Assembly (NCBI GenBank): GCA_963648205.1 | Contig: CAVJCT010000068.1 | Span: 11,072 to 75,071, forward strand | Length of the DNA stretch: 64,000 bases | Direction of reading: 5' to 3' | DNA from: UBA1181 sp963648205 | GTDB taxonomy: Bacteria; Bacteroidota; Bacteroidia; Bacteroidales; Paludibacteraceae | Part shown: piece after piece, positions 45,809-55,014 of the stretch | Layout of the letters: each line of letters starts with the position of its first letter | Position numbering within the stretch: the first letter of the stretch is position 1 | Made by a program: the position numbers and the translations under genes | The notes under the pieces: generated by a model | What the model was told of the DNA's origin: nothing | Database searches by the model: none | The model's input: only the letters and a program-made list of their open reading frames with translations

Positions 45809-46369
45809 ATGGCAACTAAAATTAGATTGCAAAGACACGGCCGTAAGGGGTACGCGTATTACCACATCGTCGTAGCAGATAGCAGAGCACCACGTGATGG
45901 TAAGTACATTGAGAGACTTGGATCATACAATCCAAACACCAATCCTGCTACAGTAGAATTAAACTTCGAAAGAGCTTTGTATTGGGTTGAGGTTGGAGCA
46001 CAACCAACAGACACTGCAAGAAATCTTTTGAGCGACAAGGGTGTTTACATGAAGAAACACTTGAGAGCTGGCGTTAAGAAGGGTGCTTTCTCTGAGGAGG
46101 TTATGGAGCAGAAATTCAACGCATGGGTTGCAGAGAAAGATAAGAAGGCTCAAGCTATCGTTGACCAAAAAGAGTCTGCTAAGAAAGAGAACGCTAAGAA
46201 GCGTTTGGAGGCTGAGCAAGCAGTTAACGCTGCAAAGGCTGAGGCTCTTTCTAAGAAGAGAGCTGAGCAAGCAGCAGCACTCGAGGCAGCAGCTAAAGAA
46301 GCAGCAGCAGAGGCTGAGGCAGCAGCAAAAGAGGCTGAAGGCGCAGCTGAGGCTCCAGCAGCAGAATAA
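45809..46369 (+). CDS. rpsP: 30S ribosomal protein S16 with long tail
   Basis: The first 80 residues are the canonical S16 (MATKIRLQRHGRKGYAYY, ADSRAPRDGKYIERLG). Unlike the roughly 80-residue S16 of most bacteria it continues for 100 more residues of Lys/Ala/Glu coiled-coil-like sequence ending APAAE, which Bacteroidetes S16 proteins commonly carry. It has its own consensus promoter and a strong terminator, so it is monocistronic here, not in the usual rpsP-rimM-trmD-rplS order. Confidence 0.96.
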   Translation: MATKIRLQRHGRKGYAYYHIVVADSRAPRDGKYIERLGSYNPNTNPATVELNFERALYWVEVGAQPTDTARNLLSDKGVYMKKHLRAGVKKGAFSEEVMEQKFNAWVAEKDKKAQAIVDQKESAKKENAKKRLEAEQAVNAAKAEALSKKRAEQAAALEAAAKEAAAEAEAAAKEAEGAAEAPAAE

Positions 46370-46397
46370 TGTAAATTCTACATTTGTACGCTATAAA

Positions 46398-46429
46398 AGA
46401 GGTTTTCTTAATGAAAGCCTCTTTTTTTT
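46398..46429 (+). terminator. Intrinsic terminator of rpsP
   Basis: AGAGGTTTTC pairs with GAAAGCCTCT (10 bp, one G:T), loop of 5, then eight T. Confidence 0.9.
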
Positions 46430-46498
46430 GCATTATACCCTCCTATTGTTAGTAATTTAGAGATTAGAAAACTTGATTAAGTCGCATTAATCACTAAT

Positions 46499-46528
46499 TT
46501 TGCGCTATCAATCACTGAGTTAACTTTG
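46499..46528 (+). promoter_or_regulatory. Promoter of the NlpC/P60-like gene, inside an inverted repeat
   Basis: TTTG, an 18-bp spacer and TAACTTTG; the spacer is a little short. The arms of a 9-bp inverted repeat (TCGCATTAA at 46482-46490; TTAATGCGA at 46553-46561) flank it. Confidence 0.5.
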
Positions 46529-46597
46529 ATGTTGATGAGAGTGGTTAAATGTTTAATGCGATTTTAAATTGACAAAGTAAAAACAAGTCCAAAAATC

Positions 46598-47260
46598 ATG
46601 AAGAAAATCAGATTAACCGTTGCAATGTTGCTGATGGCAGGTACTGCAGCAATGGCAGGCACACGTTTGGATATCGTAAACGCACCATGCAAGACCATTA
46701 GCGAGGCTTTAGCATATACACTTCAACAAAATAACAAGCCCTTCTCTGTTGGTGCTAAGGGTGAGGATGCTTTCGACAACCCAGGATTGGTAGTCTACAC
46801 TTACAAGAAATTGGGTGTCGACACTCCAGACGATATGATCAAGTTGAGCAAAACAGGAAAGTCTATCAGCAAAATCGCTAAGATGCAGGCTGGCGACATC
46901 GTATTCTTCTCAAACCCACAGAACAAAAAAGAGATTGCTAAAATGGGATTGGTACAGAGTGTAGCATCCGACGGAATGAGTTTCACTTTCTTCTACGCTG
47001 ACCAGAAAACAGGTACTGTTCGCATCGCCCACAGTTCAGAGGATGAGTTTAACGGACATTTCAAGCAAGCAAGCCGTTTGTTGACCGACAGCGATTTGGC
47101 AGATGTTCGCAACGAGTATCAGAAGAGTTCAACTCATATCGACAAGGCAAAGACAAAGTTGAAAGAGGCTCAAGACGCAGTTAAAGAAGCAGAGGCCAAT
47201 TTGAACGAGTTGCAGTCTTCTTTCGATAAGACGAATGCCTCTGATTTTGTTTTGAAATAA
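46598..47260 (+). CDS. Exported NlpC/P60-like protein lacking catalytic residues
   Basis: A 220-residue protein with a signal peptide (1-20, cut near AMA-GT). The middle matches the NlpC/P60 outline: FDNPGLVVYTYKKLGV for the usual DCSGLv.yvy..lG, then QAGDIVFFS and IAHSS. The catalytic Cys is replaced by Asn61, and the HVGIY-type His by Met (MGLVQ at 116-120), so peptidase activity is unlikely. The C-terminal 45 residues form a coiled coil. It may bind cell-wall peptides or an active hydrolase. Confidence 0.75.
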   Translation: MKKIRLTVAMLLMAGTAAMAGTRLDIVNAPCKTISEALAYTLQQNNKPFSVGAKGEDAFDNPGLVVYTYKKLGVDTPDDMIKLSKTGKSISKIAKMQAGDIVFFSNPQNKKEIAKMGLVQSVASDGMSFTFFYADQKTGTVRIAHSSEDEFNGHFKQASRLLTDSDLADVRNEYQKSSTHIDKAKTKLKEAQDAVKEAEANLNELQSSFDKTNASDFVLK

Positions 47261-47273
47261 TTCGCTAAAGAAA

Positions 47274-47513
47274 ATGGCGAATAAAAAAGCAAAAAACGCA
47301 GCAAAGGCTCCTTCAAAGAGAGAGCGTTTGGTACGGAATAGAAGAATTTCCATTACTCTGAACGAAAAAGAGTTCAGAGTGATGGAACGTTTTTTTAAGG
47401 AATGTAAAATCAAAAACAAATCAAAATTTTTACGAGACACGCTGATTCGCCTTGCCTGGCAGAAATTGGACGAAAATGCGCCCTACCTCTTTTCCGAAGA
47501 GGAGATGTGTTGA
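47274..47513 (+). CDS. Small ribbon-helix-helix-like protein
   Basis: A 79-residue basic protein. Residues 23-60 (RRISITLNEKEF, then RFFKECKIKNKSKFLRDTLI) fit a ribbon-helix-helix DNA-binding pattern like that of small mobilisation or regulatory proteins of Bacteroidetes. It is 13 bp after the NlpC/P60-like gene and 21 bp before tadA, so the three are likely co-transcribed. Target unknown. Confidence 0.65.
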   Translation: MANKKAKNAAKAPSKRERLVRNRRISITLNEKEFRVMERFFKECKIKNKSKFLRDTLIRLAWQKLDENAPYLFSEEEMC

Positions 47514-47534
47514 TCGTAAAAGGTTGTGTTCGCC

Positions 47535-48008
47535 ATGGAGAATGAAGAGGAAAAGATCGGGGCTGAAGGTGAGAATATCACCGATGCCTACTTTATGAAG
47601 CAAGCCCTTGCCGAAGCAAAAAAAGCAGAAGCAAAGGATGAAGTGCCGATTGGTGCGGTTATCGTTTGCAGAGGTAAAATCATCGCACGAGCCTTTAATC
47701 TCACAGAAACGCTCACAGACGTTACCGCTCATGCCGAAATGCAGGCAATAACCATGGCTGCAAATTATTTAGGAGCCAAATATCTCACTGATTGCACGTT
47801 GTATGTAACCGTCGAACCCTGTCCGATGTGTGCAGGAGCGATTGGTTGGGCGCAGATCAAGCGAGTTGTTTATGGTTCGAAAGATGAAAAACGAGGCTAT
47901 AACCTCATAGCACCCAGGGCTTTACATCCTAAATGCCAAGTAACCAGCGGAGTTATGGAAGAAGAATGCACGCAGATAATGAAGGAATTTTTTCAGAAGA
48001 AAAGATAG
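47535..48008 (+). CDS. tadA: tRNA(adenine34) deaminase
   Basis: Converts A34 of tRNA-Arg to inosine. The zinc deaminase motif is TAHAEMQAI and PCPMCAGAIG, in the TadA spacing, followed by KRVVYGSKD. I chose ATG at 47535 (157 residues) rather than the in-frame GTG at 47526. A general nucleobase deaminase is less likely given the length and N-terminal acidic helix. Confidence 0.9.
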   Translation: MENEEEKIGAEGENITDAYFMKQALAEAKKAEAKDEVPIGAVIVCRGKIIARAFNLTETLTDVTAHAEMQAITMAANYLGAKYLTDCTLYVTVEPCPMCAGAIGWAQIKRVVYGSKDEKRGYNLIAPRALHPKCQVTSGVMEEECTQIMKEFFQKKR

Positions 48009-48163
48009 AGGAAATTTGACGTAAAAGTCTGCCTGTTTCGATAAAATTTGCTAAATTACTACCCTATTTGTTTCTCTTTATATTCATTTTAAAGGAAGAA
48101 AAAATAGTTCTAACATAAAACAAGAATGTTAGAGAAATACTACTTTGTTAAAAACATAGACTA

Positions 48164-50305
48164 ATGACAAATCGAGAATTTGAAATTTTATATAAAAAAA
48201 TCATTGCGCAAACCATTGACAAAGAACTCAATGTTAGTTTTCAAGAATTGCGTAAAATGATTGTAGAAACCAACAATTCGGAATTGAGTGACCAATGCCA
48301 GATGTTGGAAGACACCTATAAAAATCTACTCAACTATGCGATGAATGGCGTTGTCGACCCATCGCAAGAGACCATTTACAACCAGTTGCAGACAGACTTG
48401 TTGCGATTGGCAGACAAAGCGCGCGACCTCTATTTCACCAAAAATTCCAATAATATCGTCTACCAGAAAAAGCGAGAAATACAGCGCACACTGACGGAGA
48501 CGACCGACCTTTCGCAGTATAGCATAGCAGAATGTTTTCATAACATTTTTCAATATGTGTGGCTGACGGAGTCGTTCAGTAGCAAGGATGTTGAGACGAT
48601 GAAGAACATTTTCGCTTCTGAGGATGTGGCAATAGAAGAGAAAAGCGTGTATGTTACGGCGATTACTTTGGCGTTGCTACGAACTTTCGATGAAAGCAAA
48701 TTCCAACTCCTGCTCGATTTGGTGGAAAGCAATGTGGAGATGTTGCAACAGAGAGCGTTGGTGGGTCTGATATTCTGCGTCAACGTGCATACGAAGCGAA
48801 TTTCGTTGGCAAAAAATCTGAACGCACGTTTCACGATGATGTTTCAAGATGAGAATTTGGCAGAAGATTTGAAGGAGACCATCATCCAAATTTTGAGGAG
48901 CAATGAGACAGAGAAATTCGCTCAAAAAATGAGAGAAGAACTACCCAATATATTGAAGAACACCCCATTCGCAAAGCCTCTGAACGATCAGAATATCAAC
49001 ATTGAAAAACTGTTAGCCGCTGATAAAGAGGAACTTGAGAAAATGGATGAAGTCAATCCAGAGTGGCAATCCATAATTGACAACAGTTCTATCTCAGAGA
49101 GAGCCAAAGAGATCTCAGAATTTCAGATGGAGGGCGGCGACATCTTTATGGGAACCTTCTCGCAACTGAAGCAATACCCCTTCTTCAAGAATATCGAGAA
49201 CTGGTTTTTACCATTTTACGACGAAAACATTTTCGAAGCCTTCAAAGCACCCAACATGGACACGTCAGTTGTCGATTCGCTCATCGGGCTACCATTTTTG
49301 TGCAACTCCGACAAATATTCTATGTTGGCGTCCTACGCTGAGATACCACCAGAATTGCGGTCGATGCTAATGCAAACCATCCAGACCAACAAGGAGCATA
49401 TCGCGGAGATGAAGGAAGACGCATTGAAAGTAGAAGACAAGAAAGCCATCTTGATCGCCTACATTCAAGATCTGCACAGATTTTACAAATTAAACCGTGA
49501 TAGAAATGATTTTTATAATCCGTTAAACAACTTAAGAAATCTGCACGAGAATTTGATTGTAAAAATCAATCCACGTTCGAACCACATCATGCGAGCGATC
49601 TGTGACTATCAGATGAGGAGAGAAAATTATGATTTAGCAGTTGAGATTTCGGAAAAGTTATTGGAGGAAGAACCTAGCGACATAGACTTGACCCAGAAGA
49701 CGGCGTTGTGCTATCAGAAGTTGAAAGACTACAAAAAAGCCATCTATTATTATGAGAAGGCGGACAGTCTGACGGAGAATGATTTGTGGGTGATTGAGCA
49801 TTTGGCATACTGTCAGAAGCAGGTTGGAAACAACACGGACAGTCTTGCAAATTACGAAAGATGCTTAGCCACACAGCCCGAGAATATCAAATATCAACGA
49901 AACGTAGGAAATTGTTTGATACAATTAGAACGATACGAAGAAGCGTTAAAGATATTCTATAAAATTGACTATCATGACCCTGAGAATGCCCATTCAGCCA
50001 AAGCCATTGGGTGGTGTTCGTTCGTCAGTCATAAGTTAGAGAGTGCGGAGAAGTACTATAAGAAGAGTCCGGAAGAGAGTCGAAACGAGAACGACTGGAT
50101 GAACATCGGCCATATTTTGTTATGTGAGAAAAAGATGGAGGAAGCCATCACCTATTATAATAAGGCGTATCAAAAAATTGGGAAAGACAGGCAACAATTT
50201 GCGAAGATGTTTAGTGCTGACGAAGCGATTTTAGTGAGCAATGGAGTGAAGGCAGAAGATTTTCCGTTGGTGCGCGACTATATCCTCTATAAAATTGAGG
50301 AATAG
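48164..50305 (+). CDS. Large TPR protein, unknown
   Basis: A 713-residue cytoplasmic protein: the first 460 residues are helical with no recognised domain, and the C-terminal part (about 470-680) has six TPR-type repeats (AICDYQMRRENYDLAVEI, ALCYQKLKDYKKAIYYY and similar). TPRs mediate protein-protein contacts. Homologues without assigned roles are widespread in Bacteroidales. It stands alone: 155 bp after tadA and 280 bp before a candidate short ORF. Confidence 0.8.
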   Translation: MTNREFEILYKKIIAQTIDKELNVSFQELRKMIVETNNSELSDQCQMLEDTYKNLLNYAMNGVVDPSQETIYNQLQTDLLRLADKARDLYFTKNSNNIVYQKKREIQRTLTETTDLSQYSIAECFHNIFQYVWLTESFSSKDVETMKNIFASEDVAIEEKSVYVTAITLALLRTFDESKFQLLLDLVESNVEMLQQRALVGLIFCVNVHTKRISLAKNLNARFTMMFQDENLAEDLKETIIQILRSNETEKFAQKMREELPNILKNTPFAKPLNDQNINIEKLLAADKEELEKMDEVNPEWQSIIDNSSISERAKEISEFQMEGGDIFMGTFSQLKQYPFFKNIENWFLPFYDENIFEAFKAPNMDTSVVDSLIGLPFLCNSDKYSMLASYAEIPPELRSMLMQTIQTNKEHIAEMKEDALKVEDKKAILIAYIQDLHRFYKLNRDRNDFYNPLNNLRNLHENLIVKINPRSNHIMRAICDYQMRRENYDLAVEISEKLLEEEPSDIDLTQKTALCYQKLKDYKKAIYYYEKADSLTENDLWVIEHLAYCQKQVGNNTDSLANYERCLATQPENIKYQRNVGNCLIQLERYEEALKIFYKIDYHDPENAHSAKAIGWCSFVSHKLESAEKYYKKSPEESRNENDWMNIGHILLCEKKMEEAITYYNKAYQKIGKDRQQFAKMFSADEAILVSNGVKAEDFPLVRDYILYKIEE

Positions 50306-50508
50306 AATTGAACTGAAATGTTAAAAAGAGAAAAAGAGCAGAGATATAGATTCACTTTGTAGTAGTAAAGCAAGATTTTACTTACACTTTGCATTATATT
50401 CAACAAAATAAAAAACATTTTGTAAGCAAAACAATAAATAATAGAGAAATAGACATAGAAACGCTTTCAATTTGTCAGAAAAAAAGCGCAAAAAACGGGG
50501 TGTTTTTC

Positions 50509-50539
50509 TTGGCAAAATCAAATAACTTTTTCAAATTTG
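50509..50539 (+). promoter_or_regulatory. Candidate promoter of the nuo leader
   Basis: TTG, a 20-bp spacer and CAAATTTG (one mismatch to TAnnTTTG). It is the only plausible promoter between the TPR gene and nuoA. Confidence 0.4.
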
Positions 50540-50585
50540 CTAATGAGTTTTCATAAATTTTAAGATTTAAAAACAAGAAAAACGA

Positions 50586-50708
50586 ATGGCTTCTAAACAC
50601 AACATTTACAAGCAGTTGGAGAATAGAAATATTCTTCGAGTGTTGTTTGTCGCTTATTCAGCGTCCGTGTGTGCGTGTGTGATGGAGGTCGTCTCACCGA
50701 GAGAATAG
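50586..50708 (+). CDS. Candidate 40-residue leader peptide before nuoA
   Basis: An ATG ORF of 40 codons, MASKHNIYKQLENRNILRV to SPRE, with two Cys codons (TGT) close to each other near codon 30, ending four bases before a strong terminator and about 100 bp before nuoA. The position is that of an attenuator leader peptide. No homologue is known to me and the region between the TPR gene and nuoA is otherwise gene-free (50306-50805). Confidence 0.35.
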   Translation: MASKHNIYKQLENRNILRVLFVAYSASVCACVMEVVSPRE

Positions 50709-50711
50709 TAG

Positions 50712-50740
50712 ACTGTATTCCGAAAAGAATACAGTTTTTT
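50712..50740 (+). terminator. Intrinsic terminator upstream of the nuo operon
   Basis: ACTGTATTC and GAATACAGT (9 perfect bp, 5-nt loop) followed by TTTTTT. No TAnnTTTG promoter follows before nuoA at 50806, so the operon may be expressed by read-through. Confidence 0.8.
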
Positions 50741-50805
50741 CTGTTTTTAGGGAGAGGCAGCGTGAAGAAAAAAAATGAAGTAAAATTAATTAATAACCAA
50801 CAGTA

Positions 50806-51159
50806 ATGAGTTCAGGTGAGATTTTTATTGTAGTGTTGGTGACGGCGATCGTCATGGTGACGGGAGCATTGCTTATCGGCTGGCTTTTGTCTCCGAAATC
50901 AACCAACGCCCAAAAAGGAGAACCGTACGAGTGTGGTATCCTGACGAGGGGTACATCATGGATGCAGTTCAGAATTGGCTACTACCTATTCGCCATCCTC
51001 TTTCTGATGTTCGACGTGGAGACGGTTTTGTTGTTTCCATGGGCGACGATTATGCAGTCATTAGGAGCGGTAGGATTGGTTAGTGTGCTGTTCTTCCTCT
51101 TCATTCTCGTTCTCGGATTAGCATACGCATGGAAGAAAGGAGCGTTAGAATGGAAGTAA
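50806..51159 (+). CDS. nuoA: NADH-quinone oxidoreductase subunit A
   Basis: A 117-residue, three-helix membrane subunit of complex I. GEPYECG and the MFDVETVLLFPWA helix are diagnostic. First gene of the nuo operon; its stop overlaps nuoB (ATGGAAGTAA). Confidence 0.95.
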   Translation: MSSGEIFIVVLVTAIVMVTGALLIGWLLSPKSTNAQKGEPYECGILTRGTSWMQFRIGYYLFAILFLMFDVETVLLFPWATIMQSLGAVGLVSVLFFLFILVLGLAYAWKKGALEWK

Positions 51160-51761
51160 AAGACATCAAGATTAAAAACATGAAGACGGAGGACTTCAAG
51201 GACAATGCGTACTTGGAGAAATACGTTGAGGAACTTCAGAAGGGCGGAGTCAATGTAGTTGTTGGTGTTTTAGACGACATCATCAACTGGGGACGTTCCA
51301 ATTCAGTTTGGCCACTCACCTTCGCCACAAGCTGTTGTGGTATTGAGTTCATGTGTGTCGGTGCGGCGCGTACCGACTTTGCACGTTTCGGTTGGGAGGT
51401 AACGCGTAACTCGCCTCGTCAGGCAGACGTTATCTTCGTAGCGGGTACGATTGTACACAAGATGGCTCCAGTGTTGAAGCGTTTGTACGACCAGATGGCA
51501 GAACCAAAGTATGTCATTGCAGTCGGCGGATGTGCGATTGGAGGAGGGCCTTTCCAGGATTCCTACCATGTTGTGAAGGGAGTCAACGAGATCATCCCAG
51601 TTGACGTGTATGTACCAGGCTGTCCACCAAGACCGGATGCCATGCTTTATGGTATGATGCAACTTCAGAGAAAAATCAAAGTGGAGAATTTCTTCAAACT
51701 GCCAGAGAAGCCAGTTGTGGATATGTCTTCATCAAACAATCAAACGGAAGAGAAGAAGTAG
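51150..51761 (+). CDS. nuoB: NADH-quinone oxidoreductase subunit B
   Basis: The 4Fe-4S cluster N2 subunit, 203 residues. Cluster cysteines are the Cys62-Cys63 pair in SCCGIEF, Cys128 in GGCAIGG and Cys158 in PGCPPRP. The start at 51150 has a good Shine-Dalgarno-like AGGAG 7 bases upstream, inside nuoA, which decides it over the ATG at 51129. Confidence 0.95.
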   Translation: MEVKDIKIKNMKTEDFKDNAYLEKYVEELQKGGVNVVVGVLDDIINWGRSNSVWPLTFATSCCGIEFMCVGAARTDFARFGWEVTRNSPRQADVIFVAGTIVHKMAPVLKRLYDQMAEPKYVIAVGGCAIGGGPFQDSYHVVKGVNEIIPVDVYVPGCPPRPDAMLYGMMQLQRKIKVENFFKLPEKPVVDMSSSNNQTEEKK

Positions 51762-51764
51762 GAT

Positions 51765-53393
51765 ATGAAAACTATTCAAGATATTATTGCATCAGTTGAC
51801 TCTTCTCTCGCTGTAGAGGAGAAACAATACCCTACTATCAGCGTTTCGCCCGCTCAACTCCGCAAGGTGGCTGAGAAATTGAAGGCGGAAGGCTTCGATG
51901 TTTTGTTGAACCTCACGGGAGTCGACAATAAGGAGAATATGGAAGTTGTCTATCATCTGACTTCCACCGTTGATAAATTCGCTTTCATGGTTTTGAAGGT
52001 CGTTACGCCTAACCGCGAGCAACTCGAGATTCCAACCGTAAGCGACATTTGGGAATCAGCCAATCTGTACGAGCGTGAAGCATACGATTTCTTCGGATTC
52101 CGCTTCATCGACCACCCAGACATGCGTCGCATCTTCTTGCGCCACAACTGGAATGGCTACCCATTAAGAAAAGACTACGATGCGAACCCAGAACTCAACC
52201 CTGTTTCGGTAGAGAACGAATCTGTCGAGAACATGGAGGATTCGAAGACCATCACATTCGACAAGGATGGAAATTTGGTTACGAAGACAAACGAGTTGTT
52301 TGGCAAGCACGACTATGTAGTGAACATCGGTCCTCAGCACCCTGCCACCCACGGAGTTTTGCACCTTCGTGTATCGTTGGATGGTGAGATCGTCAAGAAA
52401 GTCGACCCTAACTTCGGATACATCCACCGTGGAATCGAGAAGATGTGTGAGACACGCACCTACCCTCAGATTTTACATTTGACAGAACGTCTCGACTACC
52501 TTTCAGGAGCGATCAACCGTCACGCTTTCTGCCTTTGTGTAGAGAATGCGATGGGAATCGAGGTTCCAAAGAGAGCGCAAGCCGTTCGTATCATCTTCGA
52601 CGAGTTGACACGTATCGCATCTCACTTGTTAGGATGGGGATGTATGTGTATGGATATGGGATCTATCACCGCCTTCATCTACGGTATGCGTGATCGTGAG
52701 AAGATCATGGATATCTTCGAGGAGACAGGAGGAGGTCGTTTGATGGTGGGCTACAACGTCATCGGAGGAGTTGCCAACGAGGTAAGTCCGAAGTTTGTAG
52801 ACCAAGTCAAGGAGTTCATTCCATACATGCGTAAGATGATCAAAGAGTATCATATTCTCTTCACCAACAACCCTATCGCAAAGGGACGTATGGAGAACAT
52901 CGGATTCTTGACGAAGGAAAAAGCAGCAGCATTAGGTGTTACTGGACCTTCAGGAAGAGCGTCTGGATGGGCGTGCGACGTAAGAAAGATTGCGCCATAC
53001 GCAGGATATGACAAACTCGACTTCGAGGAGGTGATCAGACAAGACGGTGGAACATTCGACCGATACCTGATCCGTTTGGACGAAATTGAGCAGTCGCTTC
53101 GCATCATCGAGCAACTCATCAACAACTTGCCAGACGACGGATTCAAGGCGAAAGTGCCAGCGTTGATCAAGTTGCCAGAAGGAGAATACTACCAGCGAGT
53201 TGAGAATGCCAGAGGAGACTTCGGCGTTTACATCAACAGTACAGGAGGTAAGAATCCATACCGTGTGAAATTCCGCTCTCCATGTATGACCTTGATTTCA
53301 GCATTAGATCCGTTATGTCAGAATGAGAAGATTGCCGATTTGATTATGATCGGAGCATCTCTTGACTATGTGATTCCATGTGCAGATCGTTAA
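51765..53393 (+). CDS. nuoCD: Fused NADH-quinone oxidoreductase subunits C and D
   Basis: A 542-residue fusion: residues 1-150 are NuoC (SANLYEREAYDFFGF, then HPDMRRIFL), and from about 185 NuoD (NIGPQHPATHGVLHL, GYIHRGIEKMCE). The quinone-site His/Tyr region is in the N-terminal part of NuoD. Fused nuoCD is found in Bacteroidetes and several proteobacteria. Confidence 0.95.
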   Translation: MKTIQDIIASVDSSLAVEEKQYPTISVSPAQLRKVAEKLKAEGFDVLLNLTGVDNKENMEVVYHLTSTVDKFAFMVLKVVTPNREQLEIPTVSDIWESANLYEREAYDFFGFRFIDHPDMRRIFLRHNWNGYPLRKDYDANPELNPVSVENESVENMEDSKTITFDKDGNLVTKTNELFGKHDYVVNIGPQHPATHGVLHLRVSLDGEIVKKVDPNFGYIHRGIEKMCETRTYPQILHLTERLDYLSGAINRHAFCLCVENAMGIEVPKRAQAVRIIFDELTRIASHLLGWGCMCMDMGSITAFIYGMRDREKIMDIFEETGGGRLMVGYNVIGGVANEVSPKFVDQVKEFIPYMRKMIKEYHILFTNNPIAKGRMENIGFLTKEKAAALGVTGPSGRASGWACDVRKIAPYAGYDKLDFEEVIRQDGGTFDRYLIRLDEIEQSLRIIEQLINNLPDDGFKAKVPALIKLPEGEYYQRVENARGDFGVYINSTGGKNPYRVKFRSPCMTLISALDPLCQNEKIADLIMIGASLDYVIPCADR

Positions 53394-53438
53394 TGAGAGA
53401 AGCAGATTTCGAAACATTAAATCAAAGAAAATAAAAAG

Positions 53439-54518
53439 ATGTTAGTTTTAGAGTTAGGAAACATAGTAGCGATGATACACCAAGCGCTATCAAGTTCATT
53501 GCCAGGATGGGCAACGAGTTTGATTGAGTGGGTTATCATCGGTGCAGTATTGTTAGCACTCTATGCGGTGTTGGCACTGATACTCATTTATTTGGAGCGT
53601 AAGATATGTGCGCGTTTCCAATGTCGTTTAGGACCTAATCGTGTCGGCCCGTTCGGAATTTTCCAGAGTGTAGCCGATATGATCAAGATTTTGATAAAGG
53701 AACTTATCCACATCAATAATGTAGACCAAATATTGTTTAAAGCAGCATTGTTCTTTGCGTTGGCAGGTTCGTTCTGTACGTTTGGAGCGTTGCAGTTTGG
53801 CAAAGACCTGGTGTGCATCGATTTCAATGTCGGAGTGTTCTATTTGCTGGCTATCTCCTCTTTAGGAGTGATTGGTATTTTGTTGGCAGGATGGTCAAGT
53901 AACAACAAGTACACCTTGATTGGAGCTATGCGTAGTGGTGCGCAGCTTATCAGTTACGAGTTGTCTGCAGGACTTTCATTGATGGCGATGGTGCTTTTGT
54001 CTGGTTCACTTCAGATTTCAGACATCATTGCAGGACAAGAGAGTGCGTGGTACATCTTCCAAGCACCATTGCCTGCTCTCGTGGCCTTCATCATCTATTT
54101 GATTGCAGGACATGCTGAGACCAATCGTGGCCCATTCGACTTGCCTGAAGCTGAGTCTGAGTTGACCGCAGGATACCACACAGAGTATTCTGGTATTCAA
54201 TTCGGATTCTTCTACTTGGCAGAGTACTTGAACATGTTCATCATTGCAGGAATCGCAGCAACCGTGTTCTTAGGCGGATGGCAGCCATTCCACATCAATG
54301 CAGAGTGGGCAGCAGGCTTCAATAGTGCAATGGACGTGATTCCATCATGGTTGTGGTTCTTCGGAAAAGTCTTTGCGTTGATTTTGCTCAGTTTGTGGGT
54401 AAGATGGACATTCCCAAGACTTAGAATTGACCAATTGTTGCACCTTGAGTGGAAGATTTTGATGCCAATCAGTTTATTGAACTTATTGGTGATGGCCGTA
54501 TGGGTGATAATTTTTTAA
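53439..54518 (+). CDS. nuoH: NADH-quinone oxidoreductase subunit H
   Basis: A 359-residue membrane subunit with about eight helices that forms the quinone channel. ERKICARFQCRLGPNRVGP near 53-71 and GHAETNRGPFDLPEAESELT (key residues ETNR and EAESEL) are diagnostic. Confidence 0.95.
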   Translation: MLVLELGNIVAMIHQALSSSLPGWATSLIEWVIIGAVLLALYAVLALILIYLERKICARFQCRLGPNRVGPFGIFQSVADMIKILIKELIHINNVDQILFKAALFFALAGSFCTFGALQFGKDLVCIDFNVGVFYLLAISSLGVIGILLAGWSSNNKYTLIGAMRSGAQLISYELSAGLSLMAMVLLSGSLQISDIIAGQESAWYIFQAPLPALVAFIIYLIAGHAETNRGPFDLPEAESELTAGYHTEYSGIQFGFFYLAEYLNMFIIAGIAATVFLGGWQPFHINAEWAAGFNSAMDVIPSWLWFFGKVFALILLSLWVRWTFPRLRIDQLLHLEWKILMPISLLNLLVMAVWVIIF

Positions 54519-54531
54519 ATAAAGTAGAGAG

Positions 54532-55008
54532 ATGATACAATATATAAAAGACTTATTTTCCGGCATTTGGAATTTATTGCAGGGAATGCGCATCTCCATG
54601 ATAAATTTCATCCGAAAGCCAATTACCGAGGAGTATCCAGAGAACCGCGGTAAGAAAGTGTATGCGGAGCGTTTCCGTGGAGAGTTGACAATGCCTCACA
54701 ATGCCGACAACGAACATAAGTGTACAGCGTGTGGACTTTGTCAGATGAACTGTCCGAACGGAACGATCAAGGTCATCAAGAAAGACATCACGACTGAAGA
54801 TGGAAAGACAAAGAAAGTGCTAGCACAGTATTTGTATGACATTGGAAGTTGCACGTTCTGTGGACTTTGCACGATGAACTGTCCTCAGAAGGCGATTGTT
54901 TGGAGCAACAACTTCGAGCATTCAACCTTCACAAGAGATGCGTTGATCAAGCAGTTGAACCATGAAGGTTCTAAATTAGAGGAGAAGAAAAATAACCCTC
55001 AACAATAA
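54532..55008 (+). CDS. nuoI: NADH-quinone oxidoreductase subunit I
   Basis: A 158-residue ferredoxin-like arm subunit with two complete 4Fe-4S motifs, CTACGLCQMNC (Cys64/67/70/74) and CTFCGLCTMNC (Cys107/110/113/117). These carry electrons to NuoB. The absence of NuoEFG in this operon suggests that a reduced ferredoxin or flavodoxin is the donor instead of NADH, as proposed for similar 11-subunit complexes. Confidence 0.94.
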   Translation: MIQYIKDLFSGIWNLLQGMRISMINFIRKPITEEYPENRGKKVYAERFRGELTMPHNADNEHKCTACGLCQMNCPNGTIKVIKKDITTEDGKTKKVLAQYLYDIGSCTFCGLCTMNCPQKAIVWSNNFEHSTFTRDALIKQLNHEGSKLEEKKNNPQQ

Positions 55009-55014
55009 TCTGGT

